Origin: Beverwykella pulmonaria | Taxonomy: Eukaryota; Ascomycota; Dothideomycetes; Pleosporales; Melanommataceae | Assembly (NCBI GenBank): GCA_001599595.1 | Contig: BCHH01000013.1 | Coordinates: 769,538 to 833,537, forward strand | Direction of reading: 5' to 3' | DNA: 64,000 nucleotides | Shown here: positions 44,461 to 56,352 of the stretch, one piece after another | Layout of the letters: each line of letters starts with the position of its first letter | Numbering within the stretch: position 1 is the first letter of the stretch | Translations under genes and position numbers: made by a program | The notes under the pieces: model-generated | What the model was told of the DNA's origin: nothing | The model's database searches: none | Seen by the model: the letters and a program-made list of their open reading frames with translations, nothing else

Positions 44461-45649
44461 CTATGGGACTTCCTCCTTTGTCCACATTACCTTTCCCTGC
44501 TTGCCCCCATCGACGTTTATTACTTGACCATGCACATGGCTGCTGAAGTTCTCGCTCGCGAGAAAAAGAATCGTCTTCGCCACGGCCTCCCGCGGAATGG
44601 GCTCGCATAGTGCAGTCTACAATAAATTAGCATTGTCCATGTGTTCATAAGCATGCGGTGCTTTTTTGGAGCTAGGTGAAACTGAATGTATGAAGATAAT
44701 TGGAGGGACAGCTTTACCGTGGCTTGGGCCTCCTTATAATACTGTCGTGCGTCAGTTCAAGATGCATACCTAGCGGGACTAATCCTAACCCACCTGCTCG
44801 GGATTCTGTTTGCACTCCTCTTTCCACCGGTCTGTGTCAACAGATCCGGGAGCCACTGCGTTTACGCGGGCTCCTGGCCACTCCCTCACCACTTCAGCTC
44901 TCAGGCTCATTAGAAGACCGCCCTGTACCGCGCTCTGAGCCACTCAGGGGTATGATTAGCATGCGTTCTGTTGAGAATGATATGGGGCGAGGGATGGACA
45001 AGCCCAAGCCACTGAAAAATATGCCGCAGAGTGGCGTTTCGGAGGGACTGTGTCAGAATGGAAACAACGCCTGGTGTTTGTGTTCGGGGGCTATACCTTT
45101 GCTAAGCTGTACTCGGCATTCTGTCGCTCTCCAAAATGACCGCTTTCTTTTCAAAGTCAGTAGAGTGAAGAGCAGCTGTTTATGCTATCACGCACCACTG
45201 CCGATGATGATCAAGTTGACGTTCTTCAACTTCTTGCCATCCCTCTTCGCCTGACGTAAGCCCCGGAACCACTCCCTTGCTGTCAACCAAGTCCCGGCAA
45301 CATTGACATCGAGCGTGCGCTTTAGCTGGGCAAATGACGCGTCCACAAACGAGGAAGGCTGCAGAACAGACATGTCGAGAGATGCAAGGGCGACGCAGAC
45401 CTCGACCGGGCCGTAGGCTGAGGTGGCGGCCTTAAACGCAGACTGCACTGAACCTTCATCAGAAATATCGCAAGGGATTGCAAGCGGCTTTTCCTCGGTG
45501 GTATCCGTCGAGTAGCTGATGTCAAGCGACGAGACGTTGGCTCCGGCGGCCAAGAAATGCTCCACGCAAACGGAGCCAATCAGGCCAGCGCCCCCAGTGA
45601 CAACGACGTGGCAGCCATTGAGATCCAAGTCAAGAGACGGGAGGGCCAT
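44461..45649 (-). CDS. short-chain dehydrogenase/reductase (SDR)
   Basis: Five exons: 45649-45192, 45142-45097, 44934-44794, 44741-44718 and 44616-44461 encode 274 residues, standard classical-SDR size. The NAD(P)-binding motif VVVTGGAGLIGSVCVEHFLAAGA opens the Rossmann fold, and Asp in SLDISYST at the end of beta-2 suggests NAD(H) preference. The catalytic set is present: Asn region DVNVAGTWL, Ser region IIIGSGAG, and Tyr-x-x-x-Lys in EYSLAK, placed on a 46-bp exon. NAVAPGSVDTDRW and the terminal VINVDGGK complete the fold. Exon boundaries were set by restoring these motifs in phase; a 24-bp exon (YYKEAQAT) is included. Substrate unknown. It lies on the same strand as the Zn2Cys6 gene. Confidence 0.85.
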
Positions 45650-46233
45650 TTTATGAAAAGGTAGCGAACTCTGACGGGAGTTGCTCCGATAGGTGAAATG
45701 AGGTAGACGAAGTGGCAGTTGAAAGTGGGACGTGGGCGGGGTTGTTCAGCTTAGGCTAAAGCAACTTCCTTTTGCTAGAAAGCGTTCGCTAGACAATTTC
45801 CACTCAAAGAGTCATAAGGTAGAAGGGCATAAGCCCTGAGAGTTAATACTATGAAGCTAGCTATAGTTATTCTTTTATCTTCAGTCCCAATTTCAGGGAG
45901 TGATTATGATGAAGTAGGATTGAAAGCATCGAAGAATGAATGAGTAAGAATTGTCACACTTAATTTTCAATTTCACAGACCAAGAGTCCGAGCCAGTAAT
46001 CGCTAACAGATGCACATAAACACCCCCAATGCTATGGTAAGTCTACTATGAAAATCTCCAAGTCAGACTAACCTTATGTTGTCCCACCTGTCACAGCACT
46101 AAATGCGAGACGCTGTCTAGATCGTAGATGCTATATATCCCTCTTAGTTTTCGGCAGAGTTTCTGACCACAGGCTAAGTGGCTGATAGAGTGTGTGCCTC
46201 AGTTGCAGTCTATCACTTGCGTGTCTTGGAGGC
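45650..46233. other. AT-rich intergenic region
   Basis: Promoter side of the dehydrogenase and 3' flank of XPB. Nothing else recognised. Confidence 0.4.
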
Positions 46234-48666
46234 CTATCCTTCTTTGGCTGCCTTCTTCGCGTTTACGGCACCCCTCTGCAGTTTACGGAGGAAGGGATTG
46301 CTGACGGTCTTCGCTTTCTTGTTCAGTTCCTTGTTCCGGCTCTTGTTGTACTCGATGTATGCCATGTCTTGACCACCCGATAATTCCGATAACGTACCTG
46401 CCGTCCTCCTCGCTCCGGTCTTCTTCCTACCCTTCCGTCCAGTGGACGCAAACTTACTCCCAAACATATCTCCCGCAATCTTTTCCTCGCCAGCGTCAGC
46501 GTCTTTTGAAAGCAGAACGTCCATGAGGAGCTCTCTCCGATCTTGAGGGGTATAGAATGCAAGATCAGACCGTAGTTCCAATCCCTCTAGTCGAGTAATG
46601 ACCTTGAATGCGTACCCTTGGTCTACTAGAAAGGCTTGGCGTTTGGAAGAGTAGAACATCTCATCGGTGTCCTTGGACACAAGTGAGTAGAAAAATGCAT
46701 TGAACCCTTCGTCATTCCTCCTCTTTGCCCTCAGAATCCGGCCAAGTCGTTGTGCCTCTTGACGACGTGAGCCGTAGTGAGAGGAGATTTGGATGAGACA
46801 CGTCGCCTCGGGAAGGTCAAGACTGGTGTCGCCGATCTTGGAAAGGAAGATTGTGTTGACCTGGTCGTTATGCTGGAAATTCTCGAGGATACGTAGACGC
46901 TCGGCCTGTGGTGTGTCGCCATAAATGTATGCCTTGCCCAGCTTCTTCGCGTACTTCTCCAAGGCGTAGACATTGTCAGAGAATACTATGATCTTGTCTC
47001 CACGTCGCTCGTGGTAGTCGATTAGGAACTGGCAGGCCTGGAACTTTCTGGGATTCATGATTGAAAGTAGTGCCCTCTTTTGCACTGATGACGGCTTCAG
47101 CCACTCCGTGTAGAACTCTGGGGTCATCTGACACCACACCTCTGCACATTGCACTTTCGCGATGTGACCTTGTTCTGAAAGTTCTTGCCAGTTCGCTTCG
47201 TAGAGCTTCGGGCCGATCAAGAAGTTCAGATCCTCGATCTTATCGTCTTCTCTGAGCAGGGTGGCGGTCAAACCAAGTTTAGCGTGAGAGGCGATGGAAT
47301 ATGTGACCTTCTTGAAGATGTTGGCGGGAACCACGTGCACTTCGTCGGCGATCAGTAATCCCCACTCTCGATCCCGAATAAACTGCATAACCTTCTCTGC
47401 ATCATAGGAGCGATTTCGCGTTGACGTTATCATGGTGTATGTGCTGATGATGATGCCTGCGTTTCGTGGAAATCTGTTCTTGCTCTCTGATGTGAATACA
47501 GCAATGTCCTCTGAGCTGATATTGGACCACTTTAGGAATTCGGCTCGCCACTGAACCACCGACATAGCACTGGTACAAAGAACAATGGTGGATTTCTTGA
47601 CACCGCAGGCAGCTGTGATACCGACCAAGGTCTTACCCGCTCCGCAGGGAAGAACGATGATGCCCGAACGCGCTCGCGAGTTAGAGAACATCTTGCCTAG
47701 AGCTTTCTCTTGGTAGTACCGAATTTGCGCATGGGGTCTCAAGTCAATATCCAGTTTGGCATTGACCATGTCGGTTTCATAATCATACTCTTCGGTAAGC
47801 GGCAAGCCGATATCCTGACATCGCTTGACCACCTTTTCCCTCTCCTCGCTCTTGATTTGGAACGAGTGGACCTGAGCGACTTCTTCATCATCGTCCTCCT
47901 CTCTCAACGCGGCGATCATGTCGCTCGGCGCTTGAGATTCCTCCGCGGCGGATTCGGCGACTTGTTGGGCGATTTGGTTGGCGCCAGCTGCCATTTTAGT
48001 GCCAGGAATTGCCATAACGCCTATCCTGGGAGCAGCCTCAGAAATCAAGCCATCAGTCGAGTCCGCCCTGCATTCGGCGATGGTGGCGTCTTGCAGAAGT
48101 TTCTGGAGAATACTTGGATCGTCACTCTCTATGTAGGAAAGGGTCTTCTTCAAGACGATCTTTGCCTTCCCAAATGAAGACGTGGACTTGTCAATGAATT
48201 TGATGACCGATGGCGACAAGGCGGTCTTTGAGTATCTCTCGAGTGTTTCGATAATCTCTCTACTAGATTTACCAATCGAGACAGCGGCGAACAGACTATG
48301 GGCGGTCAAGGAGTACTCGTGGATGCGGGAGACGCGAGACTGTGGTTCAGCAATGTTGATCAAGAAATCTTGAGCATCTTTGAAGATGGGACTAAAGGAC
48401 TCGAGAATGATACGGCCGGCGTCATCGACCCACAGGGGCCGGTTAAGATGGTCCGGTTTGAGCTGCGCATCCCACTGATCGCACTTCTTAAAGAGAAAGG
48501 ATGCTGCGTCGGTGGGGTGTGCGGCTCGCGCCCTCCTGCTCATTGCCTTGACATCAAACGACTCCCGCAACTTGTCGAACGTCTCCTGATCACTTAGATC
48601 CTCCTCGGCCCCCGACTCCCAGCCATCCTCCTCGGCCGGTGCCTGGGCTTTGCGCTTGGGTGGCAT
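46234..48666 (-). CDS. SSL2: TFIIH core helicase subunit XPB (Ssl2/RAD25)
   Basis: A single intronless frame. The first in-frame ATG (MPPKRKAQAPAEEDG) is at 48666, giving 810 residues. The frame extends upstream but without ATG. XPB landmarks run in order. An N-terminal region carries NRPLWVDDAGRIILESFSPI. Walker A is VLPCGAGKTLVGI (about residue 340). A DEVH box, ADEVHVVPANIFKKV, lies near residue 440. The RED motif is LTATLLREDDKIEDLNFLIG. The C-terminal helicase lobe has KIIVFSDNVYALEKYA and RRQEAQRLGRILRAKRR. XPB is a 3'-5' DNA translocase in TFIIH that opens promoters for RNA polymerase II and acts in nucleotide-excision repair. The gene is intact and shares a divergent promoter with HID1. 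Confidence 0.97.
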   Translation of the reverse strand: MPPKRKAQAPAEEDGWESGAEEDLSDQETFDKLRESFDVKAMSRRARAAHPTDAASFLFKKCDQWDAQLKPDHLNRPLWVDDAGRIILESFSPIFKDAQDFLINIAEPQSRVSRIHEYSLTAHSLFAAVSIGKSSREIIETLERYSKTALSPSVIKFIDKSTSSFGKAKIVLKKTLSYIESDDPSILQKLLQDATIAECRADSTDGLISEAAPRIGVMAIPGTKMAAGANQIAQQVAESAAEESQAPSDMIAALREEDDDEEVAQVHSFQIKSEEREKVVKRCQDIGLPLTEEYDYETDMVNAKLDIDLRPHAQIRYYQEKALGKMFSNSRARSGIIVLPCGAGKTLVGITAACGVKKSTIVLCTSAMSVVQWRAEFLKWSNISSEDIAVFTSESKNRFPRNAGIIISTYTMITSTRNRSYDAEKVMQFIRDREWGLLIADEVHVVPANIFKKVTYSIASHAKLGLTATLLREDDKIEDLNFLIGPKLYEANWQELSEQGHIAKVQCAEVWCQMTPEFYTEWLKPSSVQKRALLSIMNPRKFQACQFLIDYHERRGDKIIVFSDNVYALEKYAKKLGKAYIYGDTPQAERLRILENFQHNDQVNTIFLSKIGDTSLDLPEATCLIQISSHYGSRRQEAQRLGRILRAKRRNDEGFNAFFYSLVSKDTDEMFYSSKRQAFLVDQGYAFKVITRLEGLELRSDLAFYTPQDRRELLMDVLLSKDADAGEEKIAGDMFGSKFASTGRKGRKKTGARRTAGTLSELSGGQDMAYIEYNKSRNKELNKKAKTVSNPFLRKLQRGAVNAKKAAKEG

Positions 48667-49189
48667 CGCGGCCTCCCGCGCCTGTCCGACACGCTTCGAC
48701 AGAGAGATGGTCCGGGATGCGCGGTCGAAATGTGAATTTGTAGTGTGGGGAGAGTGGCTATGGCGATGGGAGAGCTTGAGGGTAGGCTTGATTTGGAGCG
48801 GAGGTAGAGATGACGACGAGGGAGAGGCGGCGGCGGTGAAGTTCTTGAAGATGGAGGGAAGACTGGTCCATGCCAAAGATTATATAATCAGTAGCCACCC
48901 AAACGCCACAGTCACCCCAACGCGCGGGGGCTCTCTCACTCTGCGGGCTACAGACTCAGATTTGACGGCGTGGGGACAGATAGTATAGTGTCAGTGATAA
49001 CTCTCACATGAGAACGGGTGGTTTTAAGTTTGTCGAAAATCTGTAGAGGAACTGCGCTAAAAAGGCATGTGAGACGAGACAAGCACCGCCCTGCCCAGGT
49101 GTTTGCGGACGTCAACTCCAAGATCCACTGTTGCCACCACTCACACTCTCTCCACAACACCATGCACATGTAGCGGGACATGCATTCAG
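48667..49189. promoter_or_regulatory. divergent promoter between XPB and HID1
   Basis: 523 bp between the two start codons, including the in-frame ATG-less extension of XPB. No specific element is assigned. Confidence 0.4.
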
Positions 49190-52113
49190 ATGGGCGCCTC
49201 CGACTCCAAACTCACCTTCAAACAAGGCATCTTCCGCCTTTCAGAGCCCAAACAGATCCCCGCAGATGATGCGTACTGGACTGGCGTAAGGCTTGCTCTC
49301 CCGCTGCCTGCGCAAGAGCGCTGCTAACGACACGTGCGTAGTTCTGGGAGCTCCCCGAGTCCACCGAAGATGTCTTCTCGCTCTTCTCCCCCGCCGACAT
49401 TCGCCGTACCCGTGACAATAACCTCGCCAACCTAGAGACGCTGATTCTCGCCGTCACCTCACGCCTCTGCGTCCTTCGTAGCCACCCGTCCTTCCCCGAC
49501 CCCGAGCTCGCCCCTGAGCGCGACGCCCTCAACTGCATTCGAGTCCTCACCAGGATCCTCCCCTTCCTCTACGAGGCCGACCATCTGGAGGCATGGGAGG
49601 ACAAGTTCTTCTGGGGCGCGCGGCGAAAGCGTAGCCGGCGAGGACAGCTGGCCAGGTCCGAGATCATCTTCGACGAGGCAGACCCGGAGCAGACTCCCAC
49701 CGAGGTGGAACCTGAGTTTGAGCAAGCAAAGCCGCTTGCCGAGGAGATCATCGACTCTCTGATCGATCTACTGTTCTTCTCCGAATTCACATTGCCCAAG
49801 GTTCCCGCCGGCAAGAGCAAGGTCACCTATGCCATTTGGCAGAGTGGAGTTGGATGCAATACGCCCATTGTGTCTACAAAGGAATACGAGAATAACAGGA
49901 CTGAGATCCTGCGGCTCCTGCTAACACTAGCCAGCAAGTCCATGTACATGTCTGCCAGTAGGTGCTCTCTCACTTGAGGGACGTGCAGCTCTAACTCTCC
50001 CCAGACATTCTACCCGTGAAAGGCGTTAAAGCTGTCACGTACATTGCCACATGTCCCGATAAGCAGGTTGTCCTTTCAGTGCTCTGCTCGCTTCTGAATA
50101 CGGTATGGTCATATAGTTCTTATCGTTTTCAAGCCTCCACCTAATGCTTGATAGACTCTGAAGTACAACCCCGCATCCTGGCGCGTTCCCTACGACCACG
50201 TCGTATTCAAAGACTCGAAGCAGGTCTTGGTCACGTATTGCCTGCAACTGCTGCTGGTGTTGATTCTCTACCCCATACCGGAACCCGGAAATGGGCCTCC
50301 GCCCAAAAACTTCTTCCGGCATTTCCTTGGGCGCTTGCATCGACCACAAGACTTCCAGTTTTTGGTCGATGGGATGACGAGGATCCTGAACCAGCCTCTA
50401 CAAGCTACATCTTCCTATCTTCCAGGAAGCCAGAAATCCTTGACATGGGCACCTGAAATGATCATGCTCTTCTGGGAAGCTCTCCAATGCAACAAACGGT
50501 TTCGCTCTTTCATTATTGACACAGACCGAGCCCACGACTTTGTTGTGCTCGTGCTCTACTATGCCATTGATCAGCGCAACGATCCTTCTAAGCAAGGGTT
50601 AGTCAGAATGTGCATATTTGTTCTTCAGACACTTAGTGTTGAGCCTCACTTTGGGAAGAGTCTCAACAAGACATTTGAGGGCCAAGAATCGCTTCCAGCA
50701 AGCATCCGAATTCCCAACTTCCATGGCACATATGCCGATTATCTGATCACAGTACGTACTTGAGTGAAAACTGCTTCCCATTACCGCCATTAACCTTTTT
50801 AGTCCATCTACACCCTGCTCACAACGAGCAAAGGGAAACTCGATGCAATTTATCCTGCTTTGCTTGCCATTGTTAATAACGTGGCTGCATATATACAAAA
50901 TCTTGGGCGCGCTCCCAGCTCGAAACTACTGCAGCTATTTGCATCCATGTCCTCACCTAGCTTCCTGCTCGCAAACGAGACTAATCATACACTGCTACAG
51001 TCTTTGCTAGAGGCATTGAACGCCATAATCGAGCACCAATATCAACGTAAGAGCGCGTTTATCTGAAACCATTCTCGAGACTAATGTAGGGTTAGAGAAT
51101 CCGAATCTGGTATATGCGATAATTCGCTCGCGTAAGAGATTTCAAGCTCTGAGAGACTTCACGCTAGAAAGCGGACAAGAAGAGATTGAGCGCCAAAATC
51201 AAATGAAAAAAGACAATGGCGGAGAACTTAGAAGGGATGACTCCATCGACAGCTTGAGAAGTCCAGTGGTCCCACGTACTCCAACACTGAGCAATGTACC
51301 GGAAGAGAATAGTGCGTTTGCGATCGGAGACGATGACGATTCCGACCCCGATGACAGCCACCCCACAGAAACCCCGCGGTCGCCATTGCAGTCTACGTCA
51401 GGAGCCTCGAGAAGCGCGTCGATTGCATCATCGGTTGATGAATCAGTTCCTCTGCAGCTGAGAGGCATGTCTGAGAAAGCAAGAGGAAAGAGACCAGTTG
51501 GGCAACCTGCATTCTCGCGCCAGAATAGCACTACCAGCCTCAGTAGCGTCGCAATGGCCACGCCTGCTTTGGGTGCGAACGAGTTCTTCACGCCTTCCTC
51601 TGCATGGGTGAGCAACACTAAGCCCCTGTTTAACAATGCTAACCCTAGGTCTAGATCGAGAGCTGGCTTCCAGAATTACCGCTCCACACTATCCTCATAC
51701 TCATATCACAACTCAGCCCTAATATTCCAGGCACAGGCGCTACTAACGACACAGCCGCGGCCCTGAAAGCGATCCGCGAAACTGAAGTTCGGGGCATCGA
51801 CCCCTCACCCATCAGGGTTCACCTGTTCGAATGGTCCCCCTTGTCTCTTGGTTGGTATGAGTCGTTGCTCTGGGGTTTCGTTTTTGCAGGCGAGCTGCTC
51901 GTATCCAAAGGCACGGCTGGCGTCTGGAACAACACTAGCATAAGGTTGTTCAGGGTACAGGAGGCCGCTGCTCATACACCTTCCCTTCTGGCTCCTCGCG
52001 GTGCAGTGGATGCCGTGGGTAGTAACTTGGTGCAGCGAATTGGAAGTCTGAACCTGAGAGGGCCGCAGGCGAATAGTGGCAATAATGCGTCGCAAACGGT
52101 GAGGGATGTGTAG
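49190..52113 (+). CDS. HID1: HID1-family Golgi/trafficking protein
   Basis: Seven exons: 49190-49285, 49342-49957, 50005-50102, 50155-50751, 50803-51046, 51090-51607 and 51655-52113 give 875 residues. The start MGASDSKLTFKQGIFRLSE carries an N-myristoylation-type Gly2 and is nearly invariant in HID1. DDAYWTGFWELPESTEDVFS, YAIWQSGVGCN, EILRLLLTLASKSMY and WAPEMIMLFWEALQCNKRF follow, with ESWLPELPLHTILILISQL near the end. HID1 proteins bind Golgi membranes peripherally and act in secretory-granule and Golgi sorting in animals. The fungal relative is related to Ecm30, implicated in the cell wall and permease sorting. The region after about residue 560 carries a low-complexity acidic/Ser insert (DDDDSDPDDSHPTETP) common in fungal orthologues. 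Confidence 0.92.
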
Positions 52114-52568
52114 CACGAGGGAGGGAGTTCGGGGTCCCCATACGCGCATGAACTACAGTTGCCACACGGTATCTATTCTTTAGAAATGAATGCGATATAG
52201 AATGGTGATTGGTGTGCTTTTTTACGCGACTCTCGTTTCGAAACGAAGTTGCAGATCTAGTTGTGCCACTGTGGCTGTGCGGTGCTGTGGCAAACCGCGT
52301 CCATTTTGCGCCAGGCCAACGATAACAAGGGAACACTCCTCACGGCATGTTAAGACTACGCGGCTTGATGCAAACCACGTAGACCGCGCTATCCCAATAT
52401 TTGATCGTCGGTGAAGGGATGAGGATTAGTTGGCTATGCTATTGAAGCTATTTGAATGGCGATTTGGAATGCACTGCTCAACTTCACTGCAACAAAATTA
52501 CCGTGACATGAGCGATTTTGCACCGCAGCTTCTGCACTCCACAGCACATCAATCACGTTCTTTTTGTC
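52114..52568. other. intergenic, nothing recognised
   Basis: Short tandem-gene spacer with the 3' UTR of HID1 and the promoter of the next gene. Confidence 0.4.
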
Positions 52569-54613
52569 ATGGCCTCTGCAACTAATGACCTCGAGGCGGT
52601 TCAGTCGTACAGCATGCATGTTCGTTTCCCTCCCCTGCCATCCTTCCCCTCCCACCACCAACCTCAAATCATAGCACCACATACGCAACTCCAAATCAAA
52701 ATTGAAGCACAGATGTGACTGACTGATGGGCATGGTAGGTCAGCTCAAAGTACCTCGAGCTCACGAAGAAGAAACTGCAGCTTACGCGGCTGCCGAGAGA
52801 GCTAGAGCTGGGTAAGGAGAGAAGATGGGGACAGGGGACACCGAAGGAGGTTCTTGAGCCGATACTGGATTATTGGTGAGTATTGGATGACTGGGGGAGA
52901 GGGAATATATAGGAGGTATGGATGTTGGAGGGAGATGAGTGTGGTATGGTGTGCTGGCACATACGAGTCCCTCTACCACCATAACCCATCCCACCAGCAG
53001 TTCCACACCCAGTCCTCCCTCCTCCACCCTTCCAAATTCCTCTTTTCCTGCCTCATTCCATCCTCTCTTCAAATCGCGACACCGGCGTCGTAACTGCGCA
53101 TGAACCCCCAACACAAATCACCCAAACACCCTATATGATCTCCACTATAGACCCATACTTACTTCTCTTTATAGGCTAGAGCATTATGACTGGCGGACGC
53201 AGGAAGCGCTGTTCAATCGCACTTTGCCGCAGTTCAGGACGACCATTAGGATTCCCTCTCCTCATACTCTCACCAACACTCCTCAAGCTTTGTCAAATTT
53301 GAATGACGCCGCCCTCGCTGCCCAGCCAGACGCTTCAGGTCAAGATGAATCTCTGCGCATTCACTTCGTTCACTCGCGCTCACCCAATCCCAACGCCATC
53401 CCACTTCTCTTCATACACTCGTGGCCATCGTCGTTCATCGAAGTACACCGAGTCATCGCTGCGCTCACGGATCCACACTCTCTTCCTTCCTTCGGGGCCG
53501 GTGCCCAACAGGCGTTCCATGTTGTGGCGCCGAGTATCCCGGGGTTTGGATTCAGTGATGCCAGTCAGAGGGAGGAATTCGGGGTTAGGGAGACGGCGGA
53601 CGTATTTGTAGAGGTTATGAAGCGGTGTGGGTATGAGAGGTGGGTGGTGCATGGGGTGGGTTGGTAAGTTATTAACAAGCAGGACAATGAGGAAGATAAT
53701 GCTAATAAACAACAGGGGCTTCAGTATCTGTCGAGCACTGGCTTTATATTATCCGAAAAGCTGTGTAGCGGTGCATACAGTCAACCCGGCGTTCCTCGAA
53801 CCTACCTTCAAGCAGAGTCCCATGGCCTTTATTAAACACCGCATTGCCAGGCTCACAAAAGCAATGATACCGCTGCTGAGCTTTGGATATACTCACACTG
53901 AGCTCCAGTCTAAGTTAGAGGACGAGGTGGTCGTCCAAGAGTCGTTGTATTCTCACAGGCCAATAGGAACAACGCTCTCACGTCTATACTCGCTGCGCCC
54001 GCAAACCCTCGCCTTCTCGCTATGCGACTCGCCAATTGGTCTCCTCGCGAGCCTCCTCGATATTATTCATACTCGGTCGCCTGCTAGTACTTTGGTAGGG
54101 TCGCGATCCCGCTCGCCGTTCCTCGATCCGGGAGAGCTTGAGATGCAAGAGCGGCCTGCCCACGACGACCTCGAAATCCAATCCAACAGCACACAACGCC
54201 CCGAAGTCCCGTTCAGTCCGCGCGAGAGCGAGGCGAATGGAAAGAGCTATACCTGGTCGCCGACCGAAATGCTCAATTGGACCATGATGCAATGGCTGCC
54301 GGGGCCAGAAGCCTCTCTGCGCTGGCTGCAGCGCGCGCACGTCGACACGGCGCCCTCTTCCTCCCTCTCGACGTCCTTCTGCGAGGTTCCGCTGGGCATA
54401 AGCACATTTCAGGCTCGGAATAGCACAACAACGCCCTTGATGTGGGGCTCCACCGTCTGGCGCATCGCGTGGGTCAAGCGGAACCAAAGAGCAGCTGCGC
54501 AACCTGCATGGGAAGCACCAGACTTACTCGTGCTGGACATGCGCGAGTGCTTCGGCACTTTGCTGCCCGCGTCGCACGGAACAGAGGTCAACCTTCCGTT
54601 CCAGGCAAGTTGA
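52569..54613 (+). CDS. epoxide-hydrolase-like alpha/beta-hydrolase lacking the nucleophile Asp
   Basis: Four exons: 52569-52619, 52739-52875, 53175-53663 and 53716-54613 (one intron of 299 bp) give 524 residues. The N-terminal epoxide-hydrolase domain is clear (SSKYLELTKKKLQLTRLPRE, LEHYDWRTQEALFNRTLPQF). The fold then shows the oxyanion loop as HSWPSSFIE and PSIPGFGFSDA. At the nucleophile elbow, where active members read GGDWG, this protein reads VVHGVGWGFSICRALALYYP, so the Asp is Gly at about residue 225. C-terminal hallmarks (VKRNQRAAAQPAWEAPDLLVL) remain. A disordered insert of about 60 residues (Ser/Pro/Glu-rich) enlarges the cap. All splice sites keep phase and no stop intervenes, so it is an intact pseudoenzyme-type protein, not a broken gene. 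Confidence 0.8.
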
Positions 54614-56352
54614 GGCTGCTGTCGATAAAAAGCGTCGACGGCTGCTATAGCTATATCGTGCCATTGTTATGCGCATATAGCTAGGTCGGACAATTAGTGC
54701 CAGAGTATGGCGCGCTGCTGCAAGAGAAGACGGAACGGAGCTGCAGGCGCACAGGTCTGGGGATACACCGATGCGGCTGGAGTGCAGATGTGTTGCGGCG
54801 ACGTCGGGCGGCTGTGACTGGATCCCCGCGTAGGAGGGCTTAATATATCGTTGGGCGACGGAGCTATATGGTAGGGTTGAGGCTGCTGGGTACATGTATA
54901 GTGGCAGTATGGGTGCTGTATATGTACAGCACTGTATATGCCGTGTTCTTTTTTTGGCACGTTAGTGGTGTGGAGGTGGGACACAAGTGGGATACAGATG
55001 GCGGGGTGGCTGTGTGACTGAGACAATTCATTACCGCGGGGTGGGCTGCGGCTTCTAGGCAATAACAAACAATGGAATGATGCTTTTTAAGGGCGAGGGC
55101 GCGGGCGCGAGTCGTGGGATTTTTTGAGGATTCTCTTAACATATGCAGACACGGAATATAGCGACGGGGGGGCGGGGGTCTTATGTGGAGCGAATAAGAT
55201 GACCAAGGAGTAGTCTCAGGGCGAAAGTGAACGCTAGAAACAATATTGTGTGTTTCTAGAGCCAAACAAAGGCAAACTATGTTCAAATTTTTTTTACAGT
55301 CTTTTGCACAGTTTTCTGTGCCATTAGAATCTGGTCTAGTCAAAAAACGAATGCCCGTTCTTGGAATGCCAAGAAATGATGTCAGGCTAAAAAGCCTCAC
55401 CTAACGGAGTCGCTAAATTTTCAGCACACGACTCTGCCCAACCTCACATCTCCTCATCCCACCTCGCCATCACACCTATAACCACAATACACTGCCCGTG
55501 AAGAGCTGTACACACATCTCAAAGGTATGCTCACTATCCCACATTCTGGCTGCTGGCTCGTCCTCGCGCCTGCCCGCAGCTTTTTGCGCTTTCCCAGCAT
55601 ATTTCGCTCACACGGGACAGCTTCCACGCCGCCCACGCAGCCATTGCCCTCCACCACACGTCTGCTTGCTGCACCCGCGGGAAATCCGTCAAGCTGGCAC
55701 AACTACTGTCGACGTGCAATAACCCTGCATAAGGCTGTGACAGCCAGCAGACCGCTTCCTCCTCGTCCCAACCGCCTTTCCATGCGTCGCGAAGATCTCG
55801 TACGATTCCTGTCCAAGCCCGGAAAGTGAGTTCTCTGTTTTTCTTCCATGATCCACCGACAAACGCAAGGGAAACTCGATTCAAGTGCCTTAAACTCTGT
55901 CTCGCACACCGCTCACATAGATGCAGGCCCAGATAACACTCCTCACGCTCCACCGTCCAACTCCCACTTTTACCCCCCAATAAGCAGATCCCCTCGTCTG
56001 CTGGACCCGATACTTTCCCAGGGTATCGGAATCTAGTCGCTCGAGGACCACAACCGCCTGCCACCATTTCTCGGCGAACAGCCTCGTTAATCCCCTTCCC
56101 CGGCCGGCCTCCCTAACGTTTACGGACGTTCCAATTCACCCAACGCTTGCAGCTGGCAGACGCCAGCCCTCACAGTCCCCACCACACGTGGGCCTTCTCT
56201 TCTCAGGCGGACACCGCTCTGTTCGTCTGGGTGGCAGATTGTGCTTCACTGCCTCACAGCCACAACATACCTTGTACCCTTCGTACCGAAACCTGAACAG
56301 ACACCTTTAAGTCAGCCAGTCCACGGGTACTTGCTCGCCAAGTTCTCAAGAG
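54614..56352. other. 1.7-kb region with the long leader of SAM decarboxylase
   Basis: The 3' flank of the hydrolase-like gene, followed from about 55430 by C/T- and C/A-rich sequence typical of a long fungal 5' UTR. It includes a 15-codon upstream open frame, listed separately. No protein-coding gene is supported; the 55534-56067 minus frame is a shadow of CT-rich DNA. Confidence 0.4.
55782..55829 (+). promoter_or_regulatory. candidate upstream ORF in the SAM decarboxylase leader
   Basis: ATG to TGA encodes MRREDLVRFLSKPGK, ending 523 bp before the main ATG at 56353. The last codons overlap a donor-like gtgagt (55828), so it could instead end a 5' UTR exon. Spermidine-pathway genes are often controlled by upstream frames; here this is only positional inference. 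Confidence 0.25.

Noticed and set aside
40737..45649. Biosynthetic gene cluster made of the Zn2Cys6 factor and the dehydrogenase
   Set aside because: No backbone synthase, P450 or transporter adjoins them, so two genes alone do not make a cluster.
55534..56067. 177-codon minus-strand frame
   Set aside because: Antisense of a pyrimidine-rich leader; no domain.
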